From JBBQTU01 sp038213005 (GTDB lineage Bacteria > Planctomycetota > Phycisphaerae > Tepidisphaerales > Tepidisphaeraceae): a DNA stretch of 10,740 bases. The stretch lies in the NCBI GenBank assembly GCA_038213005.1, contig JBBQTU010000151.1, positions 1-10,740 on the forward strand, written 5' to 3'. The notes under the pieces are model-generated. The model was not told where the DNA came from and ran no database searches. It saw nothing but the letters and a program-made list of their open reading frames with translations. Every line of letters starts with the position of its first letter. Position 1 is the stretch's first letter. A program made the translations under genes and the position numbers. Below, one piece after another: positions 6,688-10,740 of the stretch.

Positions 6688-8646
6688 TTACACACTTAAC
6701 GCCGCGTCGATGGGGAGCTTCCCCGCCGGCGTGGCAACAAACCTCTCTTGCAAAAGCTGGACCGATAGCAGGCCCATCAGCGCCATATTGTCGCGGAAGC
6801 CGATCACCCCGGTGCTGCGGCACTTGTGCACCAGTCGGCCAGTGGCATCCGGGTCAAAAAGACCCACCTCCGTCAGTCGCTGCGGTGACAGTTGCTCCGC
6901 CACGTAGTCCGGGGCATCCGAACCGAAAAAACAGGCGCTGTCCGGAGCGCGGTACGGCTGCTTCGGCCGACGCGCGATCGTCTCGGGCAGATATCTTCCC
7001 ATGCACTTGCGCAGGAGGTATTTCTCAACAAGCCCTCGGAGCTTCAGCCGTGGCGGCAACCGCCCGGCAAACTCCACCACCCGGTGATCCAGGAACGGGA
7101 ACCGCCCCTCCACCGCATGAGCCATCGCCACCCGGTCGCCTTGGGATGACAGGATGTATCCCGGCAACAGATACCCCGCCTCAAGATACTGCGCCTGCGA
7201 GAGCGGATGCCAGCGACCATAGTCCTCCGGCATCCGAGACCGCAGATCTTCCACCGCGTTGTAGTCACCCACATCGCAGCGCAGAGCCGCCGAGTAGAAC
7301 TGCTTGATCCGCGACGTCATCCCCCACCGTGGCAGGTGCGAGAAGAACGGATGATCCGGCTTGTCCAGGCCAGCGCGGAAGAAGGCTTCGAGATAGGGCT
7401 GCGGCTGGCCGCTCAGCCCCACCAGATAGGGGTAGAGTTGCCGCAGCAGCACCGGCCGCCGATGCGAACCGGCCTGCCTCGCCCAGAACCGCCGAATCTT
7501 CGCCTCCTTGAAGATGTCATACCCCGCCAGCACCTCGTCAGCGCCTTCCCCGGTCATCACCACCTTGAAGCCATTCTCCCGCGCGAGCTTCGCCAGTTGA
7601 TACAGCGGTGCCGGCGCCGTGCGGATGATCGGCCGCTCGGTGTGGTAGATGACGTCGGGGAACACCCGCCCGATATCTTGCCGCGTACACAGGATCGAGC
7701 TGTGGTCCGTCCCCAGGGCACGCACCATCTCCATCTGATATTCCGATTCATCGAACTCGGCCGACTCAAAGTTGACCGAAAAAGTCCGTAGCGGGCTGGA
7801 TGTGAAATTGCGGATCAGCGCCGTCGTCACCGACGAATCCAGTCCGCCGCTCAGATAAGCCCCCACCGGCACATCCGCCCGCAGTCGAATGCGAGTCGCG
7901 TCGACCAGCAGGTCATGCAACTCCTCCGACGCGGCCTCCTCATCCACCGGCGCCAGGTCATCGCGGTCGCGATACGTCAGCCGCCAGTAAGGCTTCACGT
8001 CAACCCGGCCATCCTCCGCCACCAGCACGTGACCCGGCGGCAGTTCAAAGATCCCCTTGAATGTCGTCCGTGGAGGCAGGGGAAACCAGAAGGTGAAGAC
8101 CTGGTCAATGGCAATCGGGTCAAATTCGGCCTCCACGCCTGGCACTGCCAATAGCGCTTTCATCTCCGAGGCAAACACCAGCGTCTTGCCGACAAACGTG
8201 TAGTAGACCGGTCTCACCCCCATGCGGTCGCGCGCCAGCATCAGGCGATGAGCCTTCTTGTCCCAGATCGCAAACGCGAAGTCGCCGTTGAACGCCTTCA
8301 CGCAATCCCGTCCATCCTCCTCATATTGATGCAGGATGGTCTCGGTATCGCTCTTGGTGCGGAATTTGTGCCCGCGTCGGGCGAGCTGCTCGTTCAGCTC
8401 CACGTAATTGAATATCTCACCGTTGAACGTCACCCAGATCGACTCATCTTCATTGGTCATCGGCTGCTGCCCGCTGGACAGGTCGATGATGCTCAGCCGG
8501 GCATGCCCCAAACCGCCCCCGTGATCGCTGTGGATCCCCTGTTCATCCGGCCCGCGGTGGATAATCTGCTGCGTCATGCGCTCCAGGAGCGTCCGCGCCG
8601 GCAATCCGCCGGGCACGGCACCGAAATACCCGACAATCCCACACAT
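6688..8646 (-). CDS. asnB: Asparagine-synthase-type glutamine amidotransferase
   Basis: A 652-residue glutamine-hydrolysing synthetase. The N-terminal class II glutaminase domain is complete: nucleophile Cys2 right after the start Met, RGPDEQG at 31-37, HARLSIIDL at 48-56, NGEIFN at 75-80 and TKSDTET at 97-103. The C-terminal synthetase domain has the ATP-pyrophosphatase loop SGGLDSS (266-272) and GEGADE (366-371). Both active sites therefore look intact: ammonia from glutamine would be delivered to an AMP-activated carboxylate. Housekeeping AsnB makes asparagine from aspartate. Here the gene sits between glycosyltransferases and an ACP, as do the amidotransferases of exosortase-associated polysaccharide loci, so an amide on a sugar acid, amino acid or acyl group of the product is as likely. 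The gene symbol denotes family only. The start is fixed by Cys2 and by a GGAGT element at 8650-8654, close to the ATG. Gap to the upstream gene is 29 bases and to the ACP 22 bases. Confidence 0.95.
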   Translation of the reverse strand: MCGIVGYFGAVPGGLPARTLLERMTQQIIHRGPDEQGIHSDHGGGLGHARLSIIDLSSGQQPMTNEDESIWVTFNGEIFNYVELNEQLARRGHKFRTKSDTETILHQYEEDGRDCVKAFNGDFAFAIWDKKAHRLMLARDRMGVRPVYYTFVGKTLVFASEMKALLAVPGVEAEFDPIAIDQVFTFWFPLPPRTTFKGIFELPPGHVLVAEDGRVDVKPYWRLTYRDRDDLAPVDEEAASEELHDLLVDATRIRLRADVPVGAYLSGGLDSSVTTALIRNFTSSPLRTFSVNFESAEFDESEYQMEMVRALGTDHSSILCTRQDIGRVFPDVIYHTERPIIRTAPAPLYQLAKLARENGFKVVMTGEGADEVLAGYDIFKEAKIRRFWARQAGSHRRPVLLRQLYPYLVGLSGQPQPYLEAFFRAGLDKPDHPFFSHLPRWGMTSRIKQFYSAALRCDVGDYNAVEDLRSRMPEDYGRWHPLSQAQYLEAGYLLPGYILSSQGDRVAMAHAVEGRFPFLDHRVVEFAGRLPPRLKLRGLVEKYLLRKCMGRYLPETIARRPKQPYRAPDSACFFGSDAPDYVAEQLSPQRLTEVGLFDPDATGRLVHKCRSTGVIGFRDNMALMGLLSVQLLQERFVATPAGKLPIDAALSV

Positions 8647-8675
8647 ATCACTCCATACGGTTGGTCGCCCAGAGC

Positions 8676-9857
8676 CTACGAGCCCACTACAACGGCGGTC
8701 TCAGCATTATAGGCCGCCTTCTTCCATGCCGTGCCCGTACGTCCCATGACAAAGACCCAGAACGCCATGAATGCCGCGCCGTTCAGTACCAGCAGCGACG
8801 AAATCGTGCCGGCGATCCGGCTTCGCCCAAACGCAGCCCATCGCAATCCCATCACCCCCGCCGCATATCCCGCCAGTTGCGCCACAAGAACCCCCAGGTA
8901 CACGTCGCTCCCCTGCGCGAGCACTCCGCTACTGACCAGCGCCAGGATCATCGCCCACGGAACCGCCAGCCGCGCCAGCTTCTTGGACACAAATCCAAAC
9001 CAGACCGGATTTCCCACCGGCCAGAGAATCCGCGGCTGAAGCCGAACCAGTTGCAGGCTTCCGCTGAGCGTCCGCACCTTCCTGCGAAACTCATCACCTG
9101 CCTTGCTGGGCAGGTGGTCGAACGCCACCGCACGCGGGTCATGAATCACACGCCGGCCCTGCAGTGCAACATTCACCGGCCAGCACACATCATCCAGAAT
9201 CGTCCCGGCCGGCAGCGGCCGAAACAGTTCCCGCCGTACCGCGCTGATCGCCCCGGTCGCCCCAACGCTGGAATGCACCAGGCTCTCGCGACGCCGCAGC
9301 CATTTCTCCATCTTCCAATACACGCCCACCCCGGCCAGTGCCCCACCGTCACTGCGGAGCACCAGGTCGCCGCTGACGGCCCCCACCTCCGGATCGGCAA
9401 AATTCTCCAGCAACCTGTCAATCGTGTCCTCACTCCATGTCTGTCGGGCATCGGCGAAGATCACGATCGGGTTAACCGCCGCCGCCACGCCCGCATTCAG
9501 CGCCACCGCCTTCCCGCCATTGCGCGGCATCTGGATCACGCGCACCCTCTTCCCCTCGGACGCCGCCCGGGCCGTCTCGGCTGTGCCGTCGGTCGAACCG
9601 TCCGACACCACAATCACCTCGCTGGCGGCGTCATATCGCAGCAGCCGCCCGACGAATTCCCGCACGCGTCGACCGATGGTCCCATGCTCGTTATACGCCG
9701 CGATCACGATACTGATCCCTCGCGGAATGGCCGTTCGCGGGTGAACGCACCGCCCCGCAACCCGCGCCCACAGGCCCATGAGCACCGGGTAGCCCACATA
9801 GGCATAGACAATCAACGCCGCCGACATCCAGAAGATGATCTGCATTGTGGTAGACAT
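8676..9857 (-). CDS. Membrane-anchored GT2-family glycosyltransferase
   Basis: A 393-residue inverting glycosyltransferase of the GT-A fold, likely adding a sugar to a growing membrane-bound glycan. An N-terminal membrane segment covers about 8-32. The catalytic domain starts at ISIVIAAYNE (48-57). It carries the nucleotide-binding SDGSTDGT (85-92), the DXD-like FADAR (134-138), and the probable catalytic-base region TILDDV (219-224). The usual QxxRW is replaced by a RRKVRTLSG stretch (258-266), as in many N-acetylglucosaminyl/poly-GlcNAc-type relatives. Three hydrophobic segments follow at about 294-315, 320-340 and 350-372, so the C-terminus is membrane embedded. The chosen ATG lies 3 bases after the GT4 stop with GGCGGG/GAGGG just upstream; an in-frame ATG four codons later (9845) is a possible alternative. 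Family is clear from the motifs; the sugar is not known. Confidence 0.93.
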   Translation of the reverse strand: MSTTMQIIFWMSAALIVYAYVGYPVLMGLWARVAGRCVHPRTAIPRGISIVIAAYNEHGTIGRRVREFVGRLLRYDAASEVIVVSDGSTDGTAETARAASEGKRVRVIQMPRNGGKAVALNAGVAAAVNPIVIFADARQTWSEDTIDRLLENFADPEVGAVSGDLVLRSDGGALAGVGVYWKMEKWLRRRESLVHSSVGATGAISAVRRELFRPLPAGTILDDVCWPVNVALQGRRVIHDPRAVAFDHLPSKAGDEFRRKVRTLSGSLQLVRLQPRILWPVGNPVWFGFVSKKLARLAVPWAMILALVSSGVLAQGSDVYLGVLVAQLAGYAAGVMGLRWAAFGRSRIAGTISSLLVLNGAAFMAFWVFVMGRTGTAWKKAAYNAETAVVVGS

Positions 9858-9860
9858 CCC

Positions 9861-10740
9861 TCAGCCCGCCATGCTCTGTTCCGCCGCAGCCGACATCGCC
9901 GGCTCACGCACGCTGGTGCCCACCAGGCGATCGAGCAACTCCTGATAGGCCGCGCTCTGCGACGCGAACGTAAAATCGCTTCGCACTCGCTCGCACGCCG
10001 CATGGCCCATCCTCAGACGGTTCGCCTCGTTCGCCAGCACCGCCGTGATGCCTGCCGCCAGGTCTTCGGCGCGCCCGGGCCGCACCAGCAGCCCCGTCAC
10101 GCCCTCTTCCACCACTTCGGGGGTTCCACCCACGCTCGTCGCCACCACCGGCACACTGGCCGCCATCGCTTCGAGCACGACGTTGGGCATCCCTTCCGTA
10201 TACGACGACTGCACCAGCAGATCCGCGTGCGGGATCAGCCGATCCACGTCCTTGCGAAACCCCGCAAGGATGAACCGCCCCGCCAGCCCCGCCCGGGCAA
10301 CGGCGTGTTCCAACGCCTCACGCTCCGGCCCTTCGCCCACCAGCACAAACCCCACGTCCAGCCCGCGCTCACGCAAGAGCGCTGCACATTCGACAAGCCG
10401 CCCAAATCCCTTCTCAGGGCTCAGCCGCCCCACCGCCATCGCAATACGCGACGGAACATTCTCAAACATTCCAGTCAGCGTCTTGGCGCCCGACGCCTCT
10501 GGTGTGCCGAATCTCCGCGTGTCGATGGAGTTGTGAATGACCGTGATCTTCCCCGGCCTCACCCCGGCCCGGCGAACCTTCGTCGCCTGCCCTCCCGAGA
10601 CGCACACCACGTGGTCAACATGATTCAGGATCCGCCGGTCCAGCCACTCATAGGCCCGCACCTTCAGCGTCGCCCACGTCCAGCCTCGCGACACCGCCAC
10701 CACCGGCACCCCCGCCCTCCGAGCCGCCATATACCCGATA
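9861..10740 (-). CDS. GT4-family glycosyltransferase, 5' end outside window
   Basis: Transfers a sugar from a nucleotide-sugar donor to a lipid-linked or glycan acceptor at the cytoplasmic face of the membrane; the specific sugar cannot be told. About 292 residues are visible. The frame is still open at the window edge, where the codons before the first internal Met (10730) read I-G-Y, fitting the middle of a GT4 N-terminal Rossmann domain, so the true start lies beyond 10740. Counting from that Met, the hinge region VICVSGG-like segment is at 41-47, HNSID at 66-70, the donor-domain opening GRLSPEKGF at 101-109, VGEGPE at 131-136, and the GT4 EX7E element (E179 to E187 in SSYTEGMPNVVLEAMA) with the following SVGGTPEVV at 199-207. 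The stop is 3 bases before the next gene, so translation is probably coupled. Family assignment is firm; substrate is unknown. It is most like colanic-acid or EPS-type transferases. Confidence 0.93.
   Translation of the reverse strand, partial: IGYMAARRAGVPVVAVSRGWTWATLKVRAYEWLDRRILNHVDHVVCVSGGQATKVRRAGVRPGKITVIHNSIDTRRFGTPEASGAKTLTGMFENVPSRIAMAVGRLSPEKGFGRLVECAALLRERGLDVGFVLVGEGPEREALEHAVARAGLAGRFILAGFRKDVDRLIPHADLLVQSSYTEGMPNVVLEAMAASVPVVATSVGGTPEVVEEGVTGLLVRPGRAEDLAAGITAVLANEANRLRMGHAACERVRSDFTFASQSAAYQELLDRLVGTSVREPAMSAAAEQSMAG

Noticed and set aside
4741..6699. A 652-codon open frame on the plus strand, opposite the AMP ligase and ACP.
   Set aside because: The opposite strand encodes full ANL and ACP motifs. 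The plus-strand product is rich in Arg, His and Gln with no family features, as expected for a mirror of GC-rich codons.

Overview
The window is GC-rich, densely coded DNA whose recognisable genes all lie on the minus strand. They run without a break from the right edge (10740) to 418. There are nine genes with gaps of 1 to 70 bases, one gene pair overlapping by a base, and no strand switch, so they look like one transcription unit that starts outside the window. In transcription order they encode: a GT4 glycosyltransferase (5' end cut off by the window), a membrane-anchored GT2 glycosyltransferase, an asparagine-synthase-type amidotransferase, an acyl carrier protein, an AMP-forming acyl/aryl ligase, an NAD-synthase-like N-type ATP pyrophosphatase, a GNAT-type acyltransferase, an ATP-grasp ligase, and a small metallophosphoesterase.

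The gene set points to a bacterial exopolysaccharide or glycolipid locus. The amidotransferase, ACP and AMP-ligase block resembles a module known from exosortase/PEP-CTERM-associated polysaccharide clusters. No exosortase, Wzx/Wzy, PEP-CTERM protein or chain-length regulator is in the window, so that link is family-level inference. The organism cannot be fixed from sequence alone. A GC-rich bacterium of planctomycete or proteobacterial type is a reasonable guess, with low confidence.

A possible joint role, by inference: the two glycosyltransferases build or extend a lipid-linked glycan on the inner face of the cytoplasmic membrane. The AMP ligase loads a carboxylic acid onto the ACP. The amidotransferase, NAD-synthase-like enzyme, ATP-grasp ligase and GNAT enzyme then form amide or ester bonds that decorate the glycan or the acyl group. 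Four mechanistically different ATP-dependent carboxylate-activating enzymes next to a dedicated ACP are the most interesting aspect of the window. The NAD-synthase-like protein in particular differs from housekeeping NadE in the C-terminal substrate region.

Positions 1-417, downstream of the last gene, hold no gene I can support. They contain two abutting inverted repeats just after the last stop codon (363-395 and 396-411), a plausible but weak transcription end, plus a short direct repeat and frames open at the window edge that I could not judge.
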